Notes: generated by a model from the letters alone, not told the origin. 64,000 nucleotides of DNA from Amulumruptor sp947039275 (GCA_947039275.1 CAMQYL010000008.1:1-64000), one strand, 5' to 3'. Shown: positions 49,493-59,018, counted from the first letter of the stretch. Made by a program: numbers and translations.

Positions 49493-50032
49493 ATGGATAG
49501 CAGACATATAGATTCGCTCAGATATAAGGATGAGGCTGACAAATGTCTCGGGGCTGCCGGTATGGCTATAGCTGTAGTAGCTATGGATGGCTCGTCAGCT
49601 ATCGCGTCTATGGATATAGACGCGGCTCCTGATGAGATGATAGAGTTCATGCCGGAGTTTTATTTTGAAGGCAATCCCCGACTGATGGCTTCGGCTTCAT
49701 GGCGACGTCTGCTTCATAATTTCAGTCTCACGGCTGGACTGCTGATAGGCAATGTGCTTTGCCGACGTATGGTGGGCAGCTTGCAGATGCCTTCTGACGC
49801 AGAGCGTCAGTATCTCCGCGACATAGTGGTACAGGAAGGCACCGAGACGTGTGAACTTGAGGAAGATGAGGCTGATAACCTGTTTGCCAACAGCTATGAC
49901 CGCATGAGCAGTCTTTTCATGCGCCGTTCCATACACTCCATGGCAAATGAGTTCGCCTCTATAATACGCGAGCATCGCAAATTATCGCGACTGGAACTTC
50001 TCCAGAATCTTCAGGCGCTACAGATGCTCTAA
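49493..50032 (+). CDS. Conserved-looking hypothetical protein between the PorZ-like genes
   Basis: A 179-residue soluble protein, not recognised. About 20-45 is hydrophobic and small-residue rich (GAAGMAIAVVAMDGSSAIAS) but too short and polar for a sure membrane helix. The rest is helical, with acidic ETCELEEDEADNLFAN and a basic, leucine-rich end (EHRKLSRLELLQNLQALQML). There is no signal peptide. It lies between two PorZ-like genes on the same strand, which hints at shared regulation rather than a known complex. Confidence 0.65.
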   Translation: MDSRHIDSLRYKDEADKCLGAAGMAIAVVAMDGSSAIASMDIDAAPDEMIEFMPEFYFEGNPRLMASASWRRLLHNFSLTAGLLIGNVLCRRMVGSLQMPSDAERQYLRDIVVQEGTETCELEEDEADNLFANSYDRMSSLFMRRSIHSMANEFASIIREHRKLSRLELLQNLQALQML

Positions 50033-50156
50033 CCAGCTGTATTTTAGATTTATTAATAGCTCCTATATATGCGGCGCATGCAATTTTCAGGCGTGCGCCG
50101 CGTTTATATATTAGCCTTAACTGCGTAGTGGGGCATCATATATCCAGATTTTACTG

Positions 50157-52862
50157 ATGAAAATTAAGACATTTCTTGCTTCGGCGATAAGTTTAATATT
50201 ATTTATGTTTTCCGTCCCTGCCATCCATGCCCAGCTGGCGACAGGCGAATGGAAATTCTATAACTCATATCCTCCAGGAGATGCTCGTCAGCTAGCTGTC
50301 AATTCTGACGGCAAGCTCTATATATTGGTAGGGATAAATCTTTTCCAGTTTGATCCTGATACCAAGGAGACGGTGCAGTTTACCTCAGCCACAGGTCTTA
50401 ATGGCATAAAAATAACCAAGATACACTATGACCGTGACATGAAGCTCCTTGCTGTGGCATATGCTGACGGCAATATGGATTTCATCCACGATGACGGACG
50501 CATATTCAACCAGAATGGCATAAGCACTGCCAACCTCAATGGGCAGCGAAAAATCAAATGTCTGACCTCGGGCCATGGTTTGTTTTTTGTGGGCACTGAC
50601 TTCGGTATAGTTGTAATCGACGGTAAAAATTTCCGTGTCAAAGAAACAGGGCAATACAATGTCAAGCGTGCCGAAGGATCTGCTACGCCTATCCCTTTCA
50701 AGGGACCAGATGCACTTGAGGTGATGGGCAACCGATTGATGGCTGTGTTCAATATGACCGAGCCTGATGCGGAAACAAAGGATACAAGTGGTAAGCCGCT
50801 TAATCCGATGCCTCCGCATACTTCTACCGGACATCTCTTTGAATCAGACATCACTGATACATCCAAGACATACCGTGAGGCTGACAAATTCGTCTTTCTT
50901 TGTGACATAGATACCGATGAAATAGTTTCGGTAGATGAGTTACATCTCGCATCACGCCAAAAGGATACCACCCATAATGTAGACTTCTATGAGTTCCCAC
51001 AGACTGTCAACGGTACATGTATAATCAACAAGGACAATGATTGGCGTCACCAGTTGCAGGTAGGTTTCTGGAAATCTGACGGTCTGACATATTCGTTCAA
51101 TATAGATTACCGCGTGCTGAAGCTTGTGGGGAATGCCCCGTTGTTGGCATTTGAGGGAACGCTTGATATGAATAATATCTTTGCTGTTGCTGCCGGAGAG
51201 ACATCAGCCGATACATGGTTTGCCACACCCGAAGGTCTCTTCTGTTATGATATTACAAAAGATCCCATAGAACTTAAATACGGACCTTACAATGCCTATG
51301 CTCCAGGTGTGACGAATGTAAGTAATCTGACCTTGTCACCTGACGGTAACCGCATATATGTGACCACTCGCTCTGCCTCCCTTTTCAAGGGGGCTTCGGG
51401 TAATTTTACTAATACAGTGCCCTATGAAGGGAATAATGATTACGGATACTATACTCCTGGATATATAGATGTGATAGAGGACGGCATCATATCTCCGTTG
51501 CGATATACTAACGATAAACTTGCATATTGGAGCGGAAACACAAGCAAGGTGAGAGGACATATCTTTACTCAGAAAGCTCTGAAATACTATGGTGATCTAA
51601 TCATTGCACCTAATGCCGTGGCGGTCAATCCCGTCAATCCCTCACAACTTTGGGTGGCTACGAGTAATGAAGGTCTATATGTTATCGAGAATGGTCGTAC
51701 AGTAGCTATTTTTTCTGGAACTATAATGTCTGGAGCCGATAAAATGATAGCTCAGGATAACATACCGGTCACAGCCTACACCAGTCAGCTCATATTGGAT
51801 GCGAAATTTGATTCGCAAGGTAACCTGTGGGTACTTGCCACCAATCATGATCAAGAGTCTAACATCGGCCAGACTCTCATGATGCTCCCGGCTGTATATG
51901 TCAACGGAGACCTCTCAAAGGTGCAGAAATCTGATTGGATCTATAAGCGTTCTGATGGCTCGTACCTTATACCTGAAGGCTTCAAGACTAACTGGGACGG
52001 CGAAATAATACCTTTCCGTCGCTCCAATGTGTTCGTAATCAAAGGGTCGATATATAGTGGAGTGGTCATATATCGCCATAAGGGGTCATATAGCAATGTA
52101 GAGGATGACAGCTACGTAGTGCTCGATCATGTTCGTGACCAGGACGGAAACCCCATAAACATGCAGACGGTGTCCGCAGTGGTTGAAACCCCTTCAGGAG
52201 GATTGCTGATATCTTACGAAGGGGGATTGTTGCTCGTGTCGGATCCGGCTACGTTTGACCCTGACAAACAGCCTGTGCAACGTCTGAAGCAGCCCCGTAA
52301 CGACGGATCCGGTTTTGCCGATTATCTGCTCAATTCGGTTGTGGTATCTGACTTCGCCATAGATGATGCCGGACGCATATGGGTAGCGACTGAGGGGGAT
52401 GGCATATCTGTACTCCAGTCTGACTTGCGTGACATCGTGGCTACTTATAATACTGACAACTCTCGTCTGCCTACAAATTATGTGAGTGCCATAGAACTTG
52501 ACCCTCATAATAATATCGTCTATTTCGGCACCTCTTACGGTCTCGGCGCTTTTGCCTCTGACCAGTCGCCCGCCATGGAGGATTTCAACACTGTCCGTGC
52601 TTATCCTAATCCTGTACGTCCTGACTATTATGGTGTCATCACTATCGACGGTCTGATGAATGACTCGCTCGTGAAGATTACCGATGCACAGGGTAATGTC
52701 ATATACACAGGAGAGTCGATCGGCGGCATGATGACCTGGGACGGCACCAATTTCAACGGTCGACGTGTGCCCAGCGGTGTCTACTACGTCATGGCTTCCC
52801 AGGATGGTCAGAGCGACGGTCCCAAGGGTAAGGTGGCGTGCAAAATACTTGTGCTTAAATAA
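50157..52862 (+). CDS. PorZ-like beta-propeller protein (2)
   Basis: A 901-residue paralogue of the protein at 46803. Signal peptide about 1-25 (cut after AIHA), mature start QLATGEWKFYNSYPPGDARQ, propeller blades about 35-790 (GLFFVGTDFGIVVIDGKNFR; LWVATSNEGLYVIENGRTVA; GRIWVATEGDGISVLQSDLR) and an Ig/FlgD-like end (about 815-901, YPNPVRPDYYGVITIDGLMN then GGMMTWDGTNFNGRRVPSGV). The NPVRPDY-G-ITI start of the last domain is the classic form for PorZ-type proteins and for type IX substrates, and is clearer here than in copy 1. It lies 9 bases before the helicase gene. Confidence 0.78.
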   Translation: MKIKTFLASAISLILFMFSVPAIHAQLATGEWKFYNSYPPGDARQLAVNSDGKLYILVGINLFQFDPDTKETVQFTSATGLNGIKITKIHYDRDMKLLAVAYADGNMDFIHDDGRIFNQNGISTANLNGQRKIKCLTSGHGLFFVGTDFGIVVIDGKNFRVKETGQYNVKRAEGSATPIPFKGPDALEVMGNRLMAVFNMTEPDAETKDTSGKPLNPMPPHTSTGHLFESDITDTSKTYREADKFVFLCDIDTDEIVSVDELHLASRQKDTTHNVDFYEFPQTVNGTCIINKDNDWRHQLQVGFWKSDGLTYSFNIDYRVLKLVGNAPLLAFEGTLDMNNIFAVAAGETSADTWFATPEGLFCYDITKDPIELKYGPYNAYAPGVTNVSNLTLSPDGNRIYVTTRSASLFKGASGNFTNTVPYEGNNDYGYYTPGYIDVIEDGIISPLRYTNDKLAYWSGNTSKVRGHIFTQKALKYYGDLIIAPNAVAVNPVNPSQLWVATSNEGLYVIENGRTVAIFSGTIMSGADKMIAQDNIPVTAYTSQLILDAKFDSQGNLWVLATNHDQESNIGQTLMMLPAVYVNGDLSKVQKSDWIYKRSDGSYLIPEGFKTNWDGEIIPFRRSNVFVIKGSIYSGVVIYRHKGSYSNVEDDSYVVLDHVRDQDGNPINMQTVSAVVETPSGGLLISYEGGLLLVSDPATFDPDKQPVQRLKQPRNDGSGFADYLLNSVVVSDFAIDDAGRIWVATEGDGISVLQSDLRDIVATYNTDNSRLPTNYVSAIELDPHNNIVYFGTSYGLGAFASDQSPAMEDFNTVRAYPNPVRPDYYGVITIDGLMNDSLVKITDAQGNVIYTGESIGGMMTWDGTNFNGRRVPSGVYYVMASQDGQSDGPKGKVACKILVLK

Positions 52863-52871
52863 GTCCCTACG

Positions 52872-54266
52872 ATGGATGCCGAGCAGTTTGCTTTTATGGC
52901 CCTACAAGCTCTCCCCTACGACCCCAATGAGCAGCAGATGGCAGTGCTCGCAGCTATGTCGCGCTTCATAGCCATGCCGTTTGATGGTGCTGATAGAGTG
53001 TTTATCCTCAATGGATATGCCGGCACTGGCAAGACTTCACTCACCGGGGCGGTGGTGAAGGCTCTTGAGGCGTTCCACCGTCCGGTGGTTCTTCTGGCTC
53101 CTACAGGACGTGCCGCCAAGGTGTTCGGACGTTTTGCATGCCGTCAGGCATATACTATCCACCGTCATATATATCGTACTTCCTCGCTTGGCGAATATGC
53201 TGCAGGGGTCAATGAAAACAAACTTCAGGGAGCTGTGTTTCTCGTTGACGAGGCTTCGATGATAGGCGACGGGGGCATGGATCGCAATCTGCTCGAAGAT
53301 CTCGTGCAATATGTCTACGGTGGCGTAGGTTGCCGTATGGTGCTTATCGGTGATACTGCCCAGTTACCCCCTGTAGGGGCAGAGGAAAGCCCCGCTATGC
53401 AGCCCGATGTACTCCGTGCTTACGGTCTGAAAGTGTCAAGGGTCGTGATGACAGAGACGGTGCGTCAGAGTCGCATGTCGGGTATACTGTGGAACGCCAC
53501 ATGGCTCCGCAAAGCTATGCGCCAGCCTGTCCTCCCTCCGCCTGTGATGCTGACGAGCCGTTTCGACGATGTAAGGTCTGTTGACGGAGAGGAGTTGGCA
53601 GATGCTATCTCTGCTGATTATGCCCGTGACGGAGAGGAGCAGACCATAGTGGTCACCCGGAGTAACAACCGTGCCACGCGCTTCAATCTCGCTATACGTT
53701 CGTTGATTAACATGAGCGAGGAGGAACTCGTCAGAGGCGAACGCATCATGATAGCCAAGAACAACTACCATTGGACGCGACAGACTCCAGGGGTGGATTT
53801 CATAGCCAACGGTGACATGGCGGTCATAGAGGCTATACATGGGCTGGAGAAACGCTACGGACTGCGTTTTGCCGATGTGACCTTGTCGCTTCCTGACCGC
53901 GATGTCAGGATTGACTGCAAGATAATACTTGATGCTCTCGTCACCGATACTCCGGCTCTTGACGGTCAGAAACTGATGTGGCTCCGTGACGGTGTGTTGG
54001 CTGATAATGGCGGTAGCATGCTCAGCACTTCAGCTGCTGTGAAGGTACTACGCGCCGACCCCTATTTCAATGCTTTGCAGGTCAAATATGCCTATGCTGT
54101 GACCTGCCACAAGGCTCAGGGCGGTCAGTGGAAAAATGTCTATATAGACCTCGGTTACGTTCCAGAGGAAACCCCCGGTATGGACTTCTACCGCTGGCTA
54201 TACACCGCCGTGACCCGCGCCACCAGCCGCGTAAGCCTTATCTCCCCCGTCATCGAGACCCGCTGA
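52872..54266 (+). CDS. SF1B DNA helicase, RecD2/Dda-like
   Basis: A 464-residue 5'-3' helicase. Walker A GYAGTGKTS (48-56), motif Ia LLAPTGRAAKVF, motif II VDEASMIGD, motif III IGDTAQLPPVG, motif IV region VVTRSNNRATRFN, motif V TCHKAQGGQWKNVYID and motif VI LYTAVTRATSRVSLI. The compact size lacks the long N-terminal domains of RecD2 and resembles Dda or the Bacteroidetes 'ATP-dependent endonuclease/RecD-like' group. It probably acts in replication or repair. Starts 9 bases after the propeller gene. Confidence 0.9.
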   Translation: MDAEQFAFMALQALPYDPNEQQMAVLAAMSRFIAMPFDGADRVFILNGYAGTGKTSLTGAVVKALEAFHRPVVLLAPTGRAAKVFGRFACRQAYTIHRHIYRTSSLGEYAAGVNENKLQGAVFLVDEASMIGDGGMDRNLLEDLVQYVYGGVGCRMVLIGDTAQLPPVGAEESPAMQPDVLRAYGLKVSRVVMTETVRQSRMSGILWNATWLRKAMRQPVLPPPVMLTSRFDDVRSVDGEELADAISADYARDGEEQTIVVTRSNNRATRFNLAIRSLINMSEEELVRGERIMIAKNNYHWTRQTPGVDFIANGDMAVIEAIHGLEKRYGLRFADVTLSLPDRDVRIDCKIILDALVTDTPALDGQKLMWLRDGVLADNGGSMLSTSAAVKVLRADPYFNALQVKYAYAVTCHKAQGGQWKNVYIDLGYVPEETPGMDFYRWLYTAVTRATSRVSLISPVIETR

Positions 54267-54294
54267 CAAGATCACATAATCATTTCCATCACGT

Positions 54295-54321
54295 TGTAGG
54301 GACATGCCGTGGCATGTCCGC
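54295..54321 (+). repeat. Single REP between convergent genes
   Basis: Standard unit directly against the stop codon of the 832-residue gene (one base between), in the 56-bp gap between two convergent genes. Confidence 0.9.
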
Positions 54322-54322
54322 A

Positions 54323-56821
54323 TCACGGAAATGGTCGGGTGCGAAGGATCATCTGCCTCAGAGTGATATCACCGCTGGCAGTCCCCTCTATCCGCAGCGA
54401 GTGCCGTGAACGTATCGGTCCGAGGATTCTTAAGCCCGTCACATGTCGCACGCTACCGTTGATGTGTAGGCGGCTGATGTCGCGCTGACGGGAGCGTAGC
54501 GTGGCTTTAATATCCAAGTCATCGCCTTCTAAGTCCATACCGAGCCATGCCGGAAAGGAAAGCGGATGCGGTATCTCTCCTTCCCATTTGACTTTGATCT
54601 TGGCAAGCGTATCCTCTGTGGAAGATACCAGGATACGTCCTCCATCGTCTGCCATCATTATTTCAGTCCCGGCTTGCAGTATGGATCGGACATTGATGTC
54701 CGGGCGTTGGTATATGCCTGACTCATATTGCAGTTGATAGATGGTTATCCCGAAAGTGTCAGGCAGCCACAGTTCGTCATATTTGCCACTGTAGCCTATC
54801 GATGAGGCTGTAATACGGCGCAATAGAGTTCGTGCACGAGTCCCTGACAGGAGCAGCAGGTCACCTCCGGCAATGGCTGCCACACCGTGTGGGGTCATCA
54901 CTGCGCTGTGGCTCAGTATGGTACTCCGAGGATCTATGAGAGTGGCTTTCATCCTCTGGACGGCTGTGCAGTCGGCAGCTAACCCGTAGATGCCAGAAGA
55001 TGACATAACGTAAAATCTTCCTGCACCGTAATCCCATGATGTGTTTGTGCCCCAAGCCGGTATAATTTGGCTGATGACTCCGGGGCAGCAGTCCATCGCT
55101 CCGAGAATGATTGCGGAGTTGGAGGCATCCGCCACTCCTATCGTCGATGGCATTTCATTTATCCTGCTCTCAGCTGTAAAAGGTATGAAAGCACCATTAA
55201 CATCCGTCAGAACACGAGGTGTCATAGATGATGAAATACTCATGGCACATCGGCGGTCAATAGAAGGAGTGAGATTGATATAGGCTTCTGCTACAGTGCC
55301 GTTTTGACGCTCTATACGTACCTCTATAAGCGTTGCAGACGGGTCGGGATACATTATCATGGGTGAAAGAGTGTCAGAGGCGAGAAACAGCCATTCAGGG
55401 GTGGAAGCGTCCATGTTGCGTACTACCTGCATGGGTTTGCCGTCAGAGCTGCTGATCGTCACGCGGATTGATGCTCTTTTCACCGCTGTTGTCACATCTC
55501 CTACGCTGAGAGAGTTGAGGTCATAGCCCTTGAATGGATTGCGCCTGATGCTCCCCCACACCACGTTTCGTCCTGAACGGCATACACACCCGGCAGAGAA
55601 ACTGTGGGGTGCTGTCAGACGTAGTCCGGCGAGTTCGTTGTCGGTGGCAGGCGTGTAGGTCATATGCTTCCATGCGGCATTGTCCTCGGTGGCTTCGCGG
55701 TGGAGTTCGGTGCAAGTGTCGGGTATCGGCACTTCTACGCGGCGTGACCGCAACTCGAAAGGACGCTCTATGGTAGCGATTTTCACCTCATAGGCATTCA
55801 TATATGCCGCAGCCGATGCCATGGTGCGTGTCAGTCGGGAAGTCAGTGGAGCGCGACTGAGCGTCGCACCAGGCAGCCAAATAGTGAGCGTTTCTTCACC
55901 AGGTGTGGCTGACATGCGGTATTCGGCATTGGTAGATGCGTCAAGCGGATGGAGCTGCGGCAGCACATAAACCTCGGCATACACTCCATCGGTGGGAGCA
56001 TCGCACTCTATGCTGTTACCGGGAAGATCTATCGCCAGAGTGTAGCGACGCATCGTCAGATTCACAGAATTCACGCTTACAAACGGTCCGCTGCTGTCAG
56101 TATGCACTCTTGCGGTCATCCCGTCCATCCCCTGCCAGCCGCCTTGGGCTGAAAGCACGGTCACAGGACCCGTATGCAGCAATCGTCCCTGACGGTCGCG
56201 GAGCTTGTAACGCACAGCCACAGGCTGAGTGAAATCCCCGGCATCGGCTACAGTACGAGTCAGGCGCAGATACGCTTCCTTTAGAGATGCGCTGATGGTT
56301 TTGATGTCAGCAGCTGTCAGAGCACCTCCCCATGTCTCATAAGGCTTGGTAAAGGTCACACCGCCAGCAGATACCGACACCACCCCACGGTCTATGGTGG
56401 AGAAGTGCAGCCCCGGGTATTCACCCGCAGGCAGCGAGCAGTGCCATGTATCCTCTTGTGTATCTGTATCAACGGTGCGACACAGACGGCACATCCCTCT
56501 CTCAGTAGAAATCACCACATCATCCCCCTCAAAATTGACACAGCGCGGCTCAGCAGGTAGCGTAGCCACCTGCACCACACAATCTTCGCGAAGTACACCG
56601 ATGTCGCGTCCCGACCACATCACCGTCACCGATCCGCCATCGCTGAGCGTATTGAATCCCAGAAACTTCCAAGCCTTCACACTCTCCATCATCACCCCTG
56701 GAGGATAAGCTGCCCCGAGTGACCCATCCCCTCGCAGTCTCAGATTCTCACACACTGTCACCTTTCCCGAGCCATCTACCAGCCCCGGTGCAAACGAATA
56801 AGTCTTAAACTCACGTGCCAT
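54323..56821 (-). CDS. Large phage-structural-like protein, function unknown
   Basis: An 832-residue protein without signal peptide or membrane span. The start MAREFKTYSFAPGLVDGSGK followed by CENLRLRGDGSLGAAYPPGV recalls the opening of phage tail-hub or tail-stabilising proteins, where the protein lists a source, then 'NL..DGSL..PPG'. Repeated short beta blades (CVVQVATLPAEPRCVNFEGD; FYVMSSSGIYGLAADCTAVQ; GVAAIAGGDLLLLSGTRART) suggest a propeller, and the last 100 residues (ISRLHINGSVRHVTGLRILG) a beta sandwich. The frame is intact. With a portal and capsid gene elsewhere in the window it may belong to the same system, but this is inference; it could also be an unrelated beta-propeller. It is the only structural candidate outside the 18-23 kb cassette. 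Confidence 0.45.
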   Translation of the reverse strand: MAREFKTYSFAPGLVDGSGKVTVCENLRLRGDGSLGAAYPPGVMMESVKAWKFLGFNTLSDGGSVTVMWSGRDIGVLREDCVVQVATLPAEPRCVNFEGDDVVISTERGMCRLCRTVDTDTQEDTWHCSLPAGEYPGLHFSTIDRGVVSVSAGGVTFTKPYETWGGALTAADIKTISASLKEAYLRLTRTVADAGDFTQPVAVRYKLRDRQGRLLHTGPVTVLSAQGGWQGMDGMTARVHTDSSGPFVSVNSVNLTMRRYTLAIDLPGNSIECDAPTDGVYAEVYVLPQLHPLDASTNAEYRMSATPGEETLTIWLPGATLSRAPLTSRLTRTMASAAAYMNAYEVKIATIERPFELRSRRVEVPIPDTCTELHREATEDNAAWKHMTYTPATDNELAGLRLTAPHSFSAGCVCRSGRNVVWGSIRRNPFKGYDLNSLSVGDVTTAVKRASIRVTISSSDGKPMQVVRNMDASTPEWLFLASDTLSPMIMYPDPSATLIEVRIERQNGTVAEAYINLTPSIDRRCAMSISSSMTPRVLTDVNGAFIPFTAESRINEMPSTIGVADASNSAIILGAMDCCPGVISQIIPAWGTNTSWDYGAGRFYVMSSSGIYGLAADCTAVQRMKATLIDPRSTILSHSAVMTPHGVAAIAGGDLLLLSGTRARTLLRRITASSIGYSGKYDELWLPDTFGITIYQLQYESGIYQRPDINVRSILQAGTEIMMADDGGRILVSSTEDTLAKIKVKWEGEIPHPLSFPAWLGMDLEGDDLDIKATLRSRQRDISRLHINGSVRHVTGLRILGPIRSRHSLRIEGTASGDITLRQMILRTRPFP

Positions 56822-57016
56822 AAAAACGAAATTAATCAGTTACTAACTCCCACAAAGTTACCCCTGTCCCACCCCCTCTCCCATGCGAAAACATCATAGA
56901 TGCGGTATAGAGAAATTAAGTACTGAATACCTTGAATATCACGGAAAAACAATTAACTTTACAGTCTAAGCATCCATTTTACATTTGTGTAGGGCAGTAT
57001 AACATCAATCAGATCT

Positions 57017-57616
57017 ATGAGTGACAGACATGCTTTTCGGGCAAAATGGCACGACTATAATGCCGGCATATATTTCATCACGATTTGCACCCATGAAAAA
57101 CGCCATATTTTTGGACACATATCACATGACAGGATGCTCTGGTCACCATTAGGGAAGATTGCAGATTCGTGCATCAGAGAGATATCCAGCCATCATGATG
57201 ATGCAGAGGTGTGGAATCATGTCGTCATGCCCAACCACATCCACATCATGATAGCAGTAGGGACGCGATATATCGCGTCCGAAATGACGAATGGCAACAA
57301 AGCGTCCGAAATGACGGATGGTGTGAATGTGGGTTGCCTAAAACCACCCAATCATGGTGATGCGGTTGACAACAATCATTTCAATTCGCGATTAGCAGTG
57401 ATTGTCGGAACCCTAAAAGCGGCTGTAACACGGCAAGCTAATAAATTGTATCGGCAATGTGGACGCGATATAGAATGTGGACGCGATATATCGCGTCCCT
57501 ACTGGCAATCGCGTTACTATGAACACATAGTTACAAATGGACGAGAGTTTGACAAAATCATGGATTATATTGACAATAATGTGACGAAATGGAGTGATGA
57601 CTGTTTTAACAAATAA
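57017..57616 (+). CDS. REP-associated tyrosine transposase (RAYT, TnpA_REP)
   Basis: A 199-residue HUH/Y1 single-strand transposase of the IS200-related RAYT group. AGIYFITICTHEKRHIFG (16-33) is the family opening, the HUH motif is His74-Ile-His76 in MPNHIHIMI, and the catalytic tyrosine is Tyr167 or Tyr168 in YWQSRYYEHIV, followed by DKIMDYIDNNVTKW. RAYTs act on REP palindromes headed by GTAG. The coding sequence itself contains two GTAG-headed REP palindromes with an ATATAT core, in inverted orientation: 57257-57280 (residues 81-88, VGTRYIAS) and 57479-57502 (residues 155-162), plus a partial copy at 57461. Residues 87-102 are also a tandem duplication (ASEMTNG/ASEMTDG). All keep the frame, but the second sits close to the catalytic tyrosine, so activity is uncertain. 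No IS ends flank it. Confidence 0.9.
   Translation: MSDRHAFRAKWHDYNAGIYFITICTHEKRHIFGHISHDRMLWSPLGKIADSCIREISSHHDDAEVWNHVVMPNHIHIMIAVGTRYIASEMTNGNKASEMTDGVNVGCLKPPNHGDAVDNNHFNSRLAVIVGTLKAAVTRQANKLYRQCGRDIECGRDISRPYWQSRYYEHIVTNGREFDKIMDYIDNNVTKWSDDCFNK
57257..57280 (+). repeat. REP with ATATAT core inside the RAYT gene
   Basis: GTAG followed by the perfect palindrome GGACGCGATATATCGCGTCC, read in frame as residues 81-88. Confidence 0.9.
57479..57502 (-). repeat. Inverted partner REP inside the RAYT gene
   Basis: The exact reverse complement of the unit at 57257, including CTAC (GTAG) at its outer end. A 12-nt partial copy (GGACGCGATATA) precedes it at 57461-57472. Confidence 0.9.
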
Positions 57617-57655
57617 ATTTTTGTGGATTGTTAGGGATAGTGTGGGATTTATGTG

Positions 57656-57663
57656 TATCTTTG
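57656..57663 (+). promoter_or_regulatory. Probable -7 box of the DUF2851 gene
   Basis: TATCTTTG, 35 bases before the start. The nearest TTG is 25 bases upstream, slightly long. Confidence 0.45.
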
Positions 57664-57697
57664 CTTTTGACGTGAAAGGCTTGACTGACATAGGGTT

Positions 57698-58990
57698 ATG
57701 GAGAAGTTGATGCAGTATGTGTGGCAGCATAGGCTGCTGCGTCCGGGGGCTATGAGCACTGTGGACGGCCGCGGTGTGCAGATTATCGACCCTGGACTGC
57801 TCAACGAGGGTTCGGGACCGGACTTCTTCAACGCGAAGGTGAGAATCGACGGGGATATGTGGGTAGGGAATGTGGAGATACATGTCCGTGCGAGCGATTG
57901 GATGCGCCACGGACATGACCGTGACCGGGCTTATGACAGTGTGATACTCCATGTGGTGTATCACGATGACATGCCTGTCAAGCGTCCTGACGGCAATGTG
58001 ATACCGCAGATGGTGCTGCCTGTGAGGACGAATTTCGCCGACCATTACAATGCCCTTGTGACACGCGCCGAGCGCGATCTGCCATGCCGAGAGTTCATAG
58101 CCTCTCTCCCACCCCTGCATCTGACCGATTGGCTCAGTGCCTTGGGCATAGAGCGTCTTTACGCTAAAAGTGCAAGAATCGCAGGGCTGCTGGGTCGTTA
58201 CAACAATGACTGGCGCGAGGCGGTGTATGTCACGCTTGCCCGTGCGCTGGGCTTTGGCACCAACTCCGAGCCATTTGAGCGGCTGGCGATGGCTACTCCC
58301 TATGGATTTCTTGCACGTCATGCCGACAGCGAGCTGACGGTGGAAGCGATGCTCTTCGGGCAGAGCGGACTGCTGGAGAGGATACCGCTCGACAGCCGCT
58401 ATGCGCTGGCTCTGACGAGGGAATACGAGTTCATGCAGAAGAAATTCGGGCTGCGGCAGGTGAATTCACCAGGGTGGAAATCGGGACGGATGCGTCCGCA
58501 GAATTTTCCCCACCGTCGCGTGGCTCTGCTGGCGCAGATGGTCAGGCGGCTCCCACAGCTGATGTCGCGGATCGTGGAGGCAGAGGATGCGGAAGCACTG
58601 CGGAGGCTTTTTGATGTGACCCTTAGCGGCTACTGGGCTACGCATTACACCTTTAGTGAGCGCGGCGTGGCTTCTGACGGCTCACAAGAGCGTCAGGCTC
58701 TGAGTGCCTCGTCAGTGACGGGACTGCTGATCAATGTGGCAATACCGCTGATGCATGCCTGGGGCGAACACCACCGCGACAACGGCATGACCGACCGCTG
58801 CATAGCTCTGCTTCAGGAACTTAAGCCTGAGAGCAACCGTATCACCGCGATGTTTGAGGCTGCCGGTGTGAAGTGCCGCGACGCTTTCACGTCCCAGGCT
58901 CTGATAGAGTTGCGCCGTGAGTATTGCGAGGCGCGTAAATGCCTGTACTGCCGCATAGGCCACCGCATGCTCGCCTCCAAAGCTACCTGA
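57698..58990 (+). CDS. DUF2851 protein
   Basis: A 430-residue protein of the DUF2851 family, widespread in Bacteroidetes and of unknown function. Family signatures: MEKLMQYVWQHRLLRPGAMS, VQIIDPGLLNEGSGPDFFNA, VGNVEIHVRASDWMRHGHDR, YDSVILHVVYHDDMPVKRPD, then RVALLAQMVRRLPQLMSRIV. The conserved His/Asp/Glu arrangement in the N-terminal third resembles a restriction-endonuclease-like or metal site (PD-(D/E)xK-like), but that is a guess. C-terminal CEARKCLYCRIGHRMLA is a small cysteine knot usual for the family. Cytoplasmic. Confidence 0.88.
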   Translation: MEKLMQYVWQHRLLRPGAMSTVDGRGVQIIDPGLLNEGSGPDFFNAKVRIDGDMWVGNVEIHVRASDWMRHGHDRDRAYDSVILHVVYHDDMPVKRPDGNVIPQMVLPVRTNFADHYNALVTRAERDLPCREFIASLPPLHLTDWLSALGIERLYAKSARIAGLLGRYNNDWREAVYVTLARALGFGTNSEPFERLAMATPYGFLARHADSELTVEAMLFGQSGLLERIPLDSRYALALTREYEFMQKKFGLRQVNSPGWKSGRMRPQNFPHRRVALLAQMVRRLPQLMSRIVEAEDAEALRRLFDVTLSGYWATHYTFSERGVASDGSQERQALSASSVTGLLINVAIPLMHAWGEHHRDNGMTDRCIALLQELKPESNRITAMFEAAGVKCRDAFTSQALIELRREYCEARKCLYCRIGHRMLASKAT

Positions 58991-59018
58991 TGTGATTTTT
59001 ATCAGCTGATTTGATTGT

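Noticed and set aside
57017..57616. IS200/IS605 insertion sequence
   Set aside because: The transposase has the RAYT form; no element ends or TnpB/IscB partner flank it, and the REP family explains it better.
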